From an uncultured Lachnospiraceae bacterium (GTDB lineage Bacteria > Bacillota > Clostridia > Lachnospirales > Lachnospiraceae), in assembly GCA_947177925.1 (NCBI GenBank), contig CAMWWJ010000179.1:1-7021 (forward strand): a stretch of DNA of 7,021 nucleotides, written 5' to 3'. The position numbers and the translations under genes are program-made. How positions within the stretch are numbered: the first letter of the stretch is position 1; every line of letters begins with the position of its first letter. The notes below the pieces were generated by a model. That model was not told the DNA's origin and made no database searches. It was given only the letters and a program-made list of their open reading frames with translations. Below, in pieces: positions 1-7,009 of the stretch.

Positions 1-349
1 TCTCATTCCCCCGCATTAAAATGTGATTGTAATTAGTTGCTCCTATCAAAATTGTAAAATAGACTGCTGTTCTCTGTAACAAAATTAAGATAATTTCTGT
101 AATTAAGAAATGTATAAAATTTATAAACTTCTTTCCCTTAACCAGATACAAAATACAAATAATTTCAACCGGATACATAAGCAAATCTTTCATATTCAAC
201 TTATGCTCCGCAAAAGAAACTCCTGCCATTACCACCACCACAACAAGAAACCGCCAATACTTCTTCGTAATCTCCTTCTGCCACAAGTATTTCATAGCCA
301 ACAGGCAGTATGCCATATAAATATATTCGCCTAACAAATCTAACAGCAT
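1..349 (-). CDS. N-terminal membrane part of a probable sensor histidine kinase (cut by window edge)
   Basis: This open frame starts at ATG 349 and runs for 116 codons without a stop to the left edge, so only the N-terminus is present. The protein is very hydrophobic. Likely membrane segments lie at about residues 7-22, 32-47 (including a run of five valines), 56-70 and 77-103, separated by short basic loops such as KKYW and KGKKF. No catalytic domain is in the window. The start is supported by AAGGGG at 359-364, nine bases upstream and overlapping the stop codon of the response regulator gene, so translation is probably coupled. A polytopic protein directly behind a LytTR response regulator is the usual arrangement for an AgrC-like GHKL sensor kinase; that identity rests on context and hydrophobicity and is inference. 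It could also be another membrane partner, for example an AgrB-like peptide processor, although no such motif is visible. Confidence 0.7.
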   Translation of the reverse strand, partial: MLLDLLGEYIYMAYCLLAMKYLWQKEITKKYWRFLVVVVVMAGVSFAEHKLNMKDLLMYPVEIICILYLVKGKKFINFIHFLITEIILILLQRTAVYFTILIGATNYNHILMRGNE

Positions 350-362
350 TACCAATATCCCC

Positions 363-1082
363 TTATTGCAACAGCATGTTCTTTATATATTCGCTATAAG
401 CCCGGTTCACTGCTTTTCGCCTTCTGGTAGAAATCGGAAACGTAGCATTATCCTCCATAATAACCTTGTGCCCCACTTCCTTTGCATGAAAAAAGTTGAC
501 AATGACACTTTGATGGATCCTGCAAAATCCCTTATCGGATAACTCTTCTTCCCAAGCCTTTAAGCTTTTTCTCATAAGAAGCTCTTCTCTTCTTAATTTT
601 ATCTTACTGTATTGATTACTGGCTTCAATATAATATATCTGCTCTGTAGAAAAGACCTTCTTCTTTCCGCCAATGTCTTCCAGCTCCATGAAATCCCTCT
701 TGGAATACCATTTCGAAACTTTATCCATTGCATTTGCTACCGCTTCCAGCGTGACCGGCTTTTGAATAAAAGAAATGACCTGTATTCCAAATGCCTCATT
801 CATCCGATCCCCATAATTAGTAGTAAAAACAATATGAACATTTTCGTGGGCGCTTTCCAGTCTGTCTTTTACCTCAATTCCATCTATCCCCTCCATATCA
901 ATATCCAGAAACAGTATGTCCACGTCTTCTAAATCGGATAAGCATTCTTCTCCGGAAGAATATTCGGAAATGACTGCCAGCTTGACATTCATTTTGCAAT
1001 ATTCCTGAATTACTCCAATCAATTTTTCCCTGTGCAACTTTTCATCATCGCATATCGCAATATTAATTGTTTCAATCTTCAT
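363..1082 (-). CDS. LytTR-family response regulator (AgrA/LytR type)
   Basis: This is a cytoplasmic transcription factor of 239 residues, a normal length for the family. Residues 1-120 form a receiver domain: acidic pair D12-D13 in ICDDE, phosphoacceptor D60 in LFLDID, T87 in VFTTN and K108 in FIQKP, all in the expected order. Residues about 131-232 form a LytTR DNA-binding domain, with recognisable IYYIEASNQYS, the RKSL segment, and CRIHQSVIVN. Phosphorylation of D60, presumably by the membrane protein encoded 13 bases downstream, should control promoter binding. The frame stays open to a GTG at 1115, but I chose ATG 1082: GAGAAGG lies eight bases upstream of it, and the receiver beta-strand begins normally a few residues later. 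The gene has its own promoter and lies beyond the terminator of the TIR operon, so it is a separate unit. Its target genes are not visible. The family call is secure; the signal sensed is unknown. Confidence 0.93.
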   Translation of the reverse strand: MKIETINIAICDDEKLHREKLIGVIQEYCKMNVKLAVISEYSSGEECLSDLEDVDILFLDIDMEGIDGIEVKDRLESAHENVHIVFTTNYGDRMNEAFGIQVISFIQKPVTLEAVANAMDKVSKWYSKRDFMELEDIGGKKKVFSTEQIYYIEASNQYSKIKLRREELLMRKSLKAWEEELSDKGFCRIHQSVIVNFFHAKEVGHKVIMEDNATFPISTRRRKAVNRAYSEYIKNMLLQ

Positions 1083-1090
1083 ATTTCCAA

Positions 1091-1097
1091 CCTTCTC
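1091..1097 (-). promoter_or_regulatory. Ribosome binding site that decides the response regulator start
   Basis: The minus strand reads GAGAAGG here, ending eight bases before ATG 1082. The alternative GTG at 1115 has only GAAGAG a few bases away, a poorer placement, and would add 11 residues with no counterpart in receiver domains. Confidence 0.65.
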
Positions 1098-1153
1098 ATC
1101 CGTACCTTTCCACACAACTCTTCAAATGCTAATAGTTAAGTTTTGTTACCTCA

Positions 1154-1181
1154 AGTATATCAAAATTAACCATAAACGCAA
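1154..1181 (-). promoter_or_regulatory. Sigma-70-type promoter of the response regulator-kinase operon
   Basis: The minus strand has TTGCGT (1176-1181) as the -35 box, a 16-base spacer and TATACT (1154-1159) as the -10 box, five of six bases matching TATAAT. It lies between the TIR-gene terminator and the response regulator start, giving a leader of roughly 65 bases before ATG 1082. The -35 box is weak (three of six), which would suit an activated promoter, but I could not define a LytTR direct-repeat site with confidence. Confidence 0.55.
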
Positions 1182-1195
1182 TCTATTTCCATGAA

Positions 1196-1227
1196 AAAAG
1201 TGCACACCACGCTTCGTGTGCACTTTT
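1196..1227 (-). terminator. Rho-independent terminator of the DHH-TIR operon
   Basis: A perfect 12-bp stem (1196-1207 with 1216-1227) closes an 8-base loop. On the minus strand the GTGCAC core is followed by six T residues, as expected for an intrinsic terminator. It begins about 40 bases past the stop codon of the TIR gene and just before the response regulator promoter, so it separates the two operons. On the plus strand only four T residues follow, and no plus-strand gene needs it. Confidence 0.88.
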
Positions 1228-1268
1228 ATACATATCAGCTTTCTTCACTTGTCATATCGCTGTCAGTT

Positions 1269-4247
1269 TTAATTTACGTAGTATCGCTCTTTTTCTTCCA
1301 GGGTCATTTCACGGCCGTTTAACATTTCTTTTGCTTCCTCCACAAGCATTTGCAGATTGTATACAGGGAAAGAAAGTACCATGGAGGTTGAGGAACTGTA
1401 AATCCTTGAACCGTCTTCCGCCATCATTTTAAATCCCGGCATCTTATAAAGCAATTCCATATTGTCATTCAATAAATACCCGATACTGCCTTCTTTATTG
1501 TAAAGCAGCTCCATATTGTCTGCGGATGCTTTATCCCATTGATTGATGCCCGGAGTGTTTTCAATGGTTTTTACCAGTGTCAGCCCGGCAGCTTTATATA
1601 TTTTGGTACTGTCATCCTTAAGGCTGATAAACACCTTTTCCCCGTCAGGAGAAAATCCGGCGGCGCTGATAAAATCCGCCTTGATTTCCATGGATGCTTC
1701 CGGTTCTGTTTCACCGAATGAATAAATGCTTACTTGATTCGTGTCAGCATCTGCAACCAGGTACTTTGTGCCCTGTTCATCGGTTACCAGAATGTCCCCG
1801 CTCCAACCTAATGCCCTCTTGGTCTTCGTTTCTATATCATAAGAGAAACCCTTTTTATCCGTGGAAATCCCTATCAATATCTTTTCCTCTCCGGAAAGAT
1901 ATCCCTGACTCAGCGCTTCTGTATCATAAACGGCAGACTGCTTTAAATCATCCATGTTGTATGCAACTATTTTTTTCTCTTTGTTCAAAGTATACAACTT
2001 ATTTTTATGATAATAATAAAACCCGCTGTACATTTCTGCCTGCTCTAATGCTCTGCCATCCGACAGCTGATAGGCTTCTATATGATTGCGTTCTATAAGT
2101 AAAAAACGGTTTTCTTCTTCCATTAAAATGATTTCCACAACCGTATCTTTGGGCTTTAAACGGTACATCTCCTTCTGTCCGTCAGACTGATAAGCCGTTA
2201 TCAGGTCATTGGTATAAACCAAAAGCAGTTCATTATCTGACGTGGCTTCCACATCATAAACGGCAGTATCCGCCCTGACTAACGGTTCAGCCTTGCTGCC
2301 TAAGGCATTTTTATAAATAAAAATCTTATTTGAGCTCATTGGCTCCTCAATCAGTTTATGCTGATAGTGATGGACATGGCGCATTCTGTAATCCCTGCCT
2401 TCCATATACTGCCTGTTAAGTACATCTTTCTCTTTTATCATACTGGCAATCACGGAGCCATCCGAAAGTCCCGCAACAATCATCTTATCATCTTCCATAA
2501 CTTCAAAGCCGCAAACACTGCTATTATAATGTATCTCCCGAAGGATGCTGCCATCTTTTTTAGACGCAATACATATGCTGTTGCCATTTGCGTACACGAT
2601 ATTTTCGCCCATAGTCCTAATTGGAGCGGAAATCGCCATCATTCCCTCTATTGTAAAACGGGCGGTTCCGTCTTGGTTAAAGCAGGTCAGATCCTGGTTC
2701 ATGGTCATGCCAAACTCACCCAGCATGCTTCTATCATAGGAAAGTACATAACATTCCCCTTCGTTGGTGGGAAAAATTTCGTCCAGACTGGTAAATTTCG
2801 TTTCGTACATACAGACGGCTTCCCAGTCAGATGTCCTTAGCAATATACCCTTTCCCTTTCCCTCATCAAAAAAAGAAGTTAAAGAAGCCGCAAAATAGTT
2901 TCCCTCTGGCGAAAATCTCATGCAGCTTCCCATGCTCGTATATCTTGCATTGGTGTAGGTGCCGATTACTTTTCCAGTGTCGGTATTATAAATCGAAATA
3001 GTGGCCCCTTCCGCTGCTGCCGCTATGGTGCGGTCTTCCGATAGGATCAGCCGGGAAACGGATACATCCGAAACAGCCCATTTCATGGAGAAATCTCTGG
3101 CATCCATACAGGCAAGCCCCTTTTCCCCTGCACATATTATGGTATTCTCGTCTAAAAATGCCAGATTTTCTTTCCAGTCAATCCCTATGGGGTCTTCTAT
3201 CTTTGCCAGCATTTCTCCCGTGTCCACATCCCAGCTATAAAGCTGTCCCAGCTGATCCTTGGAAACCAGAATGGTTCCGTCTGTATTCAAAACGGAAGTT
3301 TCCGTTATGGTGTCATGAGCAAGTGTTAAATGAGGTGCAAAACTTGTTTCATTTTCATATACCTGTAATATCTTTGCCAGCGCCGCAGTGGATTCTGCCA
3401 CAATAGGTCTTTCCGGCTCTTCCAGATTGTCCGGCACTCCTGCCAGAGCTATCAGCAGACCTCCCAGTCTATCTCCATCCTCATATACGTCAATAGCAGA
3501 GCTGCTTAAGGATTTTGATTGAAGAGCCTTTAAATCCTGTGACTGTTCCTGAATCTGCTTAGACTGCTTCTGGATCCTGAGAGCCTGATAAGTACTGAAA
3601 GCTCCAAAAACCAGGCAAATGCTCCCTGCTGCTGCAAATATTGTCAAAAGCCGTTTCATCCTTCTTTCCCTGTGGCGCTGCTTTAAATCATCATATTCGC
3701 AGCCCAGCATAGGGGCAGCCATACGGAGCAGTTCACTCTTCATTTTTGCCTTGATTTCCTTTTTTGAACTTCCCCTTACATCGGCAGCCAAAGGCTCTAT
3801 GGCCTTTTCTTCATAAGTAACCGTACCATCCTCTGCCATAATCTGCTGTTTCGTAGTACATAGCTGGGGCGGAAATGCTTCTGACGGTTCTCCTTCTATT
3901 AAGACGGCCAGTACATGGGAAGCATCCCGATATTCCAAAAAGGTTTCTATTTCTCTTTGCACCCATAAAGATTCTATTGTCCTTGGGGAACAGATTACAA
4001 TAAGGAATTCCGACTCCTTCAATGCTTCTGTAATAGGCGCTGACAGATTCCCCGCCAGCGGAAGCTCATCTCTATCCCTAAAAACCCTTTTAATCCCCTG
4101 TTTTCCTGTTTCTTTTATTTCCTTATCCGCAAGCCTCGGAACCTTAAAGCTTTCTAACTGCTTATGGAGCAGCTCTGCCACAAAGCTGTCAAGCTCTGCA
4201 TGTCGATAGCTGATAAAGGCATCATATTTGAATTCTTTCCAATTCAT
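1269..4247 (-). CDS. Membrane-anchored TIR domain protein with WD40-like beta-propeller region
   Basis: The protein has 992 residues. Residues 5-130 form a TIR domain: the opening YDAFISYRH (8-16), box-2-like RVFRDRDELPLAG (54-66), and SLWVQREIE, where E99 aligns with the catalytic glutamate of NADase TIRs such as SARM1 (WVHKEI). It should therefore cleave NAD+ or make an ADP-ribose-type signal, although activity is inferred. Residues 162-199 form a basic helical linker ending in RHRERRMKR, followed by one membrane helix (about 200-220), a Gln/Lys-rich coiled segment (221-246) and a helix with DGDRLGGLLIALAG. From about 300 to 960 the protein has blade-like repeats (SWDVDTGEM, IYNTDTGKV, FSPDGEKVFIS), enough for about 14 blades or two propellers. 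The C-terminal LQMLVEEAKEMLNG plus LEEKERYY resembles the tail of many bacterial STAND/TIR-WD40 proteins. The start overlaps the DHH gene by ATGA. The architecture is clear; a defence role is inference. Confidence 0.9.
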   Translation of the reverse strand: MNWKEFKYDAFISYRHAELDSFVAELLHKQLESFKVPRLADKEIKETGKQGIKRVFRDRDELPLAGNLSAPITEALKESEFLIVICSPRTIESLWVQREIETFLEYRDASHVLAVLIEGEPSEAFPPQLCTTKQQIMAEDGTVTYEEKAIEPLAADVRGSSKKEIKAKMKSELLRMAAPMLGCEYDDLKQRHRERRMKRLLTIFAAAGSICLVFGAFSTYQALRIQKQSKQIQEQSQDLKALQSKSLSSSAIDVYEDGDRLGGLLIALAGVPDNLEEPERPIVAESTAALAKILQVYENETSFAPHLTLAHDTITETSVLNTDGTILVSKDQLGQLYSWDVDTGEMLAKIEDPIGIDWKENLAFLDENTIICAGEKGLACMDARDFSMKWAVSDVSVSRLILSEDRTIAAAAEGATISIYNTDTGKVIGTYTNARYTSMGSCMRFSPEGNYFAASLTSFFDEGKGKGILLRTSDWEAVCMYETKFTSLDEIFPTNEGECYVLSYDRSMLGEFGMTMNQDLTCFNQDGTARFTIEGMMAISAPIRTMGENIVYANGNSICIASKKDGSILREIHYNSSVCGFEVMEDDKMIVAGLSDGSVIASMIKEKDVLNRQYMEGRDYRMRHVHHYQHKLIEEPMSSNKIFIYKNALGSKAEPLVRADTAVYDVEATSDNELLLVYTNDLITAYQSDGQKEMYRLKPKDTVVEIILMEEENRFLLIERNHIEAYQLSDGRALEQAEMYSGFYYYHKNKLYTLNKEKKIVAYNMDDLKQSAVYDTEALSQGYLSGEEKILIGISTDKKGFSYDIETKTKRALGWSGDILVTDEQGTKYLVADADTNQVSIYSFGETEPEASMEIKADFISAAGFSPDGEKVFISLKDDSTKIYKAAGLTLVKTIENTPGINQWDKASADNMELLYNKEGSIGYLLNDNMELLYKMPGFKMMAEDGSRIYSSSTSMVLSFPVYNLQMLVEEAKEMLNGREMTLEEKERYYVN

Positions 4248-5812
4248 ACATATTCCTCATAAGTTTTATAAAAAATACTTTGTTCAATCACATAAATGTC
4301 ATTGAGATCATCACATCTGACTGCAATATAGTCTCCTTCTTTTCCAAGCATATAATTGGTATTGTCCCATGCAGTAAATATTTTTACCTGAGTGGAGAGA
4401 GGCTTTGCAAATATAATCGTGTCGCCGGTAGGGACACAGCTTTTGGCAAACCCTGCTACTTTTTCTGAGGTTCCTTTTATTGGATTATGCACGCTTGGAA
4501 TATATTCTGTTTCCATGTCATAAGGGCAGTCAATTGCTTTGTAAGATTTTAAGAACTTCTCCTTTTTAATGGGATAGACTTCTCCCTGAATCCCAATCAT
4601 CAAATAGGTATCTTCCTGTACCTGTATTTCCAGATCGCCTTCCAGCGTGCGGACGATAATGGGAGTTCCCTCCGGATACAGATCGGTTAATATAACATAG
4701 CCCAAAGGAAGTTTTTTCTTTTTATATCGTATCATGTCATTGGTCTGAATCCGATAGTCCTTTGCGTAAATGACCTGATAGCTGTGCACATATTCCTTCA
4801 TCTTCTTATAGAAAAAAGATTCCATATCCATATCCTTGTACTTCTCTGCATAAAGCCTGCCACTTATAAATCCCCCTGCCTTTTCTGCATGGCCTCCTCC
4901 CGATCCGATTCCGCTTGTAAAAAATGCCGCCATATCACTTGCTTTGATTTCCTTATCACAGCTCCGGAAGGAAAGCTTATATCCATCCGGCAAAGGGCTG
5001 TAAATCACACAAGTATCCACCACATCAGTCTGAAGGACAAAGTCGCTGATAATGCCCAATATATTTGGATCACAAGGCCTTACCTTCACTATGGAAAATT
5101 TCAGGGCCGCTTTATAATAATTGTGTATCAGGGCTTCCCCTGCAATTTTTAACTCCTCTTGGGAGATGTTGGAATTTTTCAGCCTGTTCATCATGCCTTT
5201 ATCCACAATCAGATCATCCCGCATATCCTTATCCACAGGGTAATACACATCACCAAGCTGTCCGGTATCCATATAAAGGCCGTAATACAGGGCAGTTGCC
5301 AGCAGAGGTCTTTCATTTGCATGAAAGCCCGCCTCTAAAAGAAGCTGCCAGACTATCGTGGAGCAGCTCCCATAGCTGCTTCGGATATCTATGAAGTGTT
5401 CCTCCACAATTGCCGTTTCCCCTGCTGCCGCTTCTTCCTCTGTGATTTCATTTTTTGCCTCATTCACAGCGGGCATCTCTCTTTGATGATGATCTATGAC
5501 TGCAATCCGCTTTGCCGGAAATTTAGTGACATTACCGGTTCCATATTGGCAATCTACCATAATCAGCAGCTCTGGTACAGGAAATCCCTCCGGGCTTTCC
5601 ACATATTCTATGGGAATCTTTAGTTCCTCCTTCATCAACACCAAATTGCTTTTCTGTATCTGGAACCTGCCGCTGTAAAAAAACCTTACCTGCTTTCCCT
5701 TTTCTTTTAAATAGCTGTATAAGGCAAATCCGGAAGCTAACGCATCAGCATCCGGATTGTCGTGACATTGTATTGCAATATGGTGGAACTTTTCCAACTG
5801 TGTTAAATTCAT
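4244..5812 (-). CDS. DHH/DHHA1 phosphoesterase with C-terminal PGDYG-like extension
   Basis: This is a 522-residue cytoplasmic protein of the DHH superfamily (relatives: NrnA, GdpP, RecJ), metal-dependent hydrolases of phosphodiesters in small nucleotides. All motifs are present: H17 with D21 and D23 (HDNPDADA), D87 in MVDCQ, D107-H108-H109, and D182 in GLYMDTGQ. The DHHA1 substrate motif GGGH is at 305-308 in SGIGSGGGHAEKAGG. The active site looks intact. NrnA-type enzymes end near residue 320-340; here about 180 more residues follow, containing two related segments (about 385-427 and 465-520). The second reads YMLGKEGDYIAVRCDD and resembles the PGDYG domain. The start has AGGAG at 5820-5824, seven bases upstream. 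It is the first gene of the operon and is translationally coupled to the TIR gene. The family does not fix the substrate: nanoRNA, pAp, cyclic dinucleotides or a TIR product are all possible. Confidence 0.92.
   Translation of the reverse strand: MNLTQLEKFHHIAIQCHDNPDADALASGFALYSYLKEKGKQVRFFYSGRFQIQKSNLVLMKEELKIPIEYVESPEGFPVPELLIMVDCQYGTGNVTKFPAKRIAVIDHHQREMPAVNEAKNEITEEEAAAGETAIVEEHFIDIRSSYGSCSTIVWQLLLEAGFHANERPLLATALYYGLYMDTGQLGDVYYPVDKDMRDDLIVDKGMMNRLKNSNISQEELKIAGEALIHNYYKAALKFSIVKVRPCDPNILGIISDFVLQTDVVDTCVIYSPLPDGYKLSFRSCDKEIKASDMAAFFTSGIGSGGGHAEKAGGFISGRLYAEKYKDMDMESFFYKKMKEYVHSYQVIYAKDYRIQTNDMIRYKKKKLPLGYVILTDLYPEGTPIIVRTLEGDLEIQVQEDTYLMIGIQGEVYPIKKEKFLKSYKAIDCPYDMETEYIPSVHNPIKGTSEKVAGFAKSCVPTGDTIIFAKPLSTQVKIFTAWDNTNYMLGKEGDYIAVRCDDLNDIYVIEQSIFYKTYEEYV
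4254..4257 (-). promoter_or_regulatory. Internal ribosome binding site coupling the TIR gene to the DHH gene
   Basis: AGGA on the minus strand, inside the last codons of the DHH gene, sits six bases before TIR start ATG 4247. The start codon and the DHH stop share the bases ATGA (4244-4247), so ribosomes ending the DHH frame can restart directly. This implies co-expression at related levels. Confidence 0.7.
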
Positions 5813-5845
5813 TTATGGACTCCTGTTCTGATTGTTTATAGAGTT

Positions 5846-5873
5846 ATTTTAACATAGAATGTGGAAAAGACAA
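5846..5873 (-). promoter_or_regulatory. Sigma-70-type promoter of the DHH-TIR operon
   Basis: The minus strand has TTGTCT (5868-5873), a 16-base spacer and TAAAAT (5846-5851), placed about 35 bases before the DHH start at 5812. No inverted-repeat operator is obvious around it. A second TATAAT-like hexamer further upstream, near 5917, has no good -35 partner. Confidence 0.5.
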
Positions 5874-5883
5874 TATAGGATTG

Positions 5884-5988
5884 TTAACATGAAGGATAAA
5901 AACAGGGAATTATATCACTACTTTCGCAGAATAGAATATCTCTTAGCTGCTCTTCTGCTTTGTCCGTTCTTAAAACTTTGTACTTCAT
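5884..5988 (-). pseudogene. Truncated RelE/ParE-type toxin start
   Basis: From ATG 5988 the minus strand reads MKYKVLRTDKAEEQLRDIL and then FCESSD, before running into an unrelated tail and stopping at TAA 5884-5886. The first 19 or so residues resemble the N-terminus of RelE/ParE-family ribonuclease or gyrase-type toxins, which normally have about 90-110 residues; only 34 codons remain, so no catalytic core survives. GAGAGAGA just before the ATG could be its ribosome binding site. It follows the antitoxin remnant in the usual order. The DHH promoter begins almost at its broken end, so the break may mark where the DHH-TIR unit or a deletion joined. Family assignment rests on a short match from memory. 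Confidence 0.5.
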
Positions 5989-6084
5989 CCGTTCTCTCTC
6001 CATAAAGGATGCGCGAATATCGTCAAAGGTTCCCTGCATCGGAGCAACTCGTCCCTCTCTCACATCATCTTCTGCCTCTGCAAG
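5989..6084 (-). pseudogene. C-terminal remnant of a type II antitoxin
   Basis: The minus strand encodes LAEAEDDVREGRVAP followed by MQGTFDDIRASFMERER, which looks like the C-terminal, toxin-binding end of a Phd/YefM- or RelB-like antitoxin. No N-terminal DNA-binding part is present: the frame is closed by a TGA at 6088-6090, where the sequence changes to the leader of the membrane-protein paralogue family. The antitoxin frame runs without a stop into the toxin MKYKV. Removing one G from CGGATGA would restore a CGA TGA ending with an ATGA overlap, so a one-base insertion may also be present; this is inference. I take this as a relic of a toxin-antitoxin pair cut at both ends. Confidence 0.5.
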
Positions 6085-6143
6085 ATTTCATTCCGGCTAT
6101 TCCTTCCCTCTAATATATCTTTCATTTTTTATCCAATTCCCAT
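6085..6143 (-). repeat. Left copy of the paralogue leader repeat (gene end, RBS and next start)
   Basis: This 59-base minus-strand stretch matches 6952-7009. It covers the last codons of the membrane gene (WELDKK), the AGGGAAGGAA ribosome binding site and a start-like ATG at 6091. The first 19 bases are identical in the two copies, and 22 of 25 match from AGGGAAGGAA to the end, with one gap between. Here the ATG opens only an 8-codon frame (6065-6091) because the following gene body is missing and antitoxin sequence follows. Confidence 0.75.
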
Positions 6144-6958
6144 CTTACAAATAATCTTTCTGCACCTTTATAAATTCCTGCACCTATAATAAGTACTCCG
6201 CCTAAAGCCGCTAATGGAATATATGGGAAGGGCAGTTGAAATCTTTTTATGCATAGCAGGAAAACTACTGTTTCAACTATATATGCCACTAGCACATAAG
6301 GAATATTTCTTCCTTTCACCACTATATATATGAGCACCGCTGCCACCAAGCATATGAACAAACTGCCCGCCCATGCAAAACCCACGACTATCGGTGAATT
6401 TTCTGCTTCTTTATAGGAAACCATACTTTTACAGAATTCCGGAACCGCACTTGCAATAAAACAATAACCTACTGGAGGGGAATATAATGCAAAGCCTGCT
6501 GCTTCTCCCTTTTTCATTTTCATTACATCTCTGTTGGAACGGCGGTCTTTTAATATGTAGAATAGGAATAGAAAGGTTATGATTGGAGCAATAACAATTG
6601 TGCCAATCATACATAAACCTGAAAATATATTCTTTCCTATGGCATTAAAACCTTCGCCAAATTCAACCATATGCAATATTGAAATATCAGGAATATATGT
6701 ATAAAGAAATTCTATAGTTAAACCTGCTAAGAACTCACCTACTATGCACCCAATTACGCAAATTCTTGCTACAGCCTTTTCATTTGTTAAAGCATACCGC
6801 AAAATACTATATACTCCTAATATAAGACATGGCAGCACAACTCCCAATACAAAAACCCATATTCATATATAGCCCTCTGCATCACAAAAACATTCAATAA
6901 TAAACATTGGCAAAAATCCAACTATGACTCCTACTGCCATATCAATAAGGTATCTCAT
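6122..6958 (-). pseudogene. Polytopic membrane protein, interrupted by in-frame TGA at codon 32
   Basis: From ATG 6958 the frame gives 31 residues (MRYLIDMAVGVIVG...DAEGYI), a TGA at 6863-6865, then IWVFVLGVV and an uninterrupted 246 codons to TGA 6122-6124. The full product would be 278 residues with membrane segments near 8-23, 33-56, 64-88, 112-135, perhaps 153-174, 190-214, 219-237 and 247-265, and an Arg/Lys-rich loop near 136-150. I do not recognise the family. The 6958 start is favoured by AAGGAA at 6967-6972 and because codons 1-31 form a sensible first helix in the same frame. Restart inside (for example TTG 6847) lacks a ribosome binding site. One transition explains the stop (TGG or CGA to TGA). 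It is downstream of a paralogue whose last codons are at 6985-7021. It may be a recent pseudogene or carry a sequencing error. Confidence 0.7.
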
Positions 6959-7009
6959 TCCAGCTGTTCCTTCCCTTTACCATATTACTCTTTTTTATCC
7001 AATTCCCAT
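6952..7009 (-). repeat. Right copy of the paralogue leader repeat
   Basis: This 58-base partner of 6085-6143 spans the end of the upstream paralogue, the intergenic bases with the ribosome binding site, and ATG 6958 of the following gene. The match shows that the genes arose by tandem duplication with their leaders. Confidence 0.75.
6967..6972 (-). promoter_or_regulatory. Ribosome binding site of the membrane-protein gene
   Basis: AAGGAA on the minus strand stands eight bases before ATG 6958. It is conserved in the second leader copy near 6085-6143. It fixes the original start upstream of the in-frame TGA and is the main reason for calling the gene interrupted, not just short. Confidence 0.7.

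Noticed and set aside
110..334. 74-residue plus-strand open frame at the left end
   Set aside because: It lies antisense to the continuous membrane-protein frame 1-349, is rich in His, Asn and Gln, and has no ribosome binding site or recognisable domain.
1083..1115. N-terminal extension of the response regulator from GTG 1115
   Set aside because: The 11 extra residues have no counterpart in receiver domains, and the better-placed ribosome binding site serves ATG 1082.
1130..1200. LytTR binding direct repeats upstream of the response regulator
   Set aside because: Only loose AT-rich resemblances were found, with no pair of matching repeats at the expected spacing.
1539..5678. Many plus-strand open frames of 60-160 codons under the TIR and DHH genes
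   Set aside because: They are antisense to two well-supported genes with clear motifs, have no domain features or plausible ribosome binding sites, and overlap each other.
5960..6154. 64-residue plus-strand frame in the gap right of the DHH gene
   Set aside because: It is antisense to the toxin-antitoxin remnants and the end of the membrane gene, with Ser-rich low-complexity content and no recognisable features.
6429..6614. 61-residue minus-strand frame inside the membrane gene
   Set aside because: It is an alternative reading frame of the membrane protein, without its own ribosome binding site and without hydrophobic or domain logic.
6863..6865. TGA read as tryptophan or selenocysteine
   Set aside because: TGA is used as a normal stop by the DHH gene and by this same gene at 6122-6124, and no selenocysteine-type hairpin was evident after the codon. 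Mutation or sequencing error is simpler.
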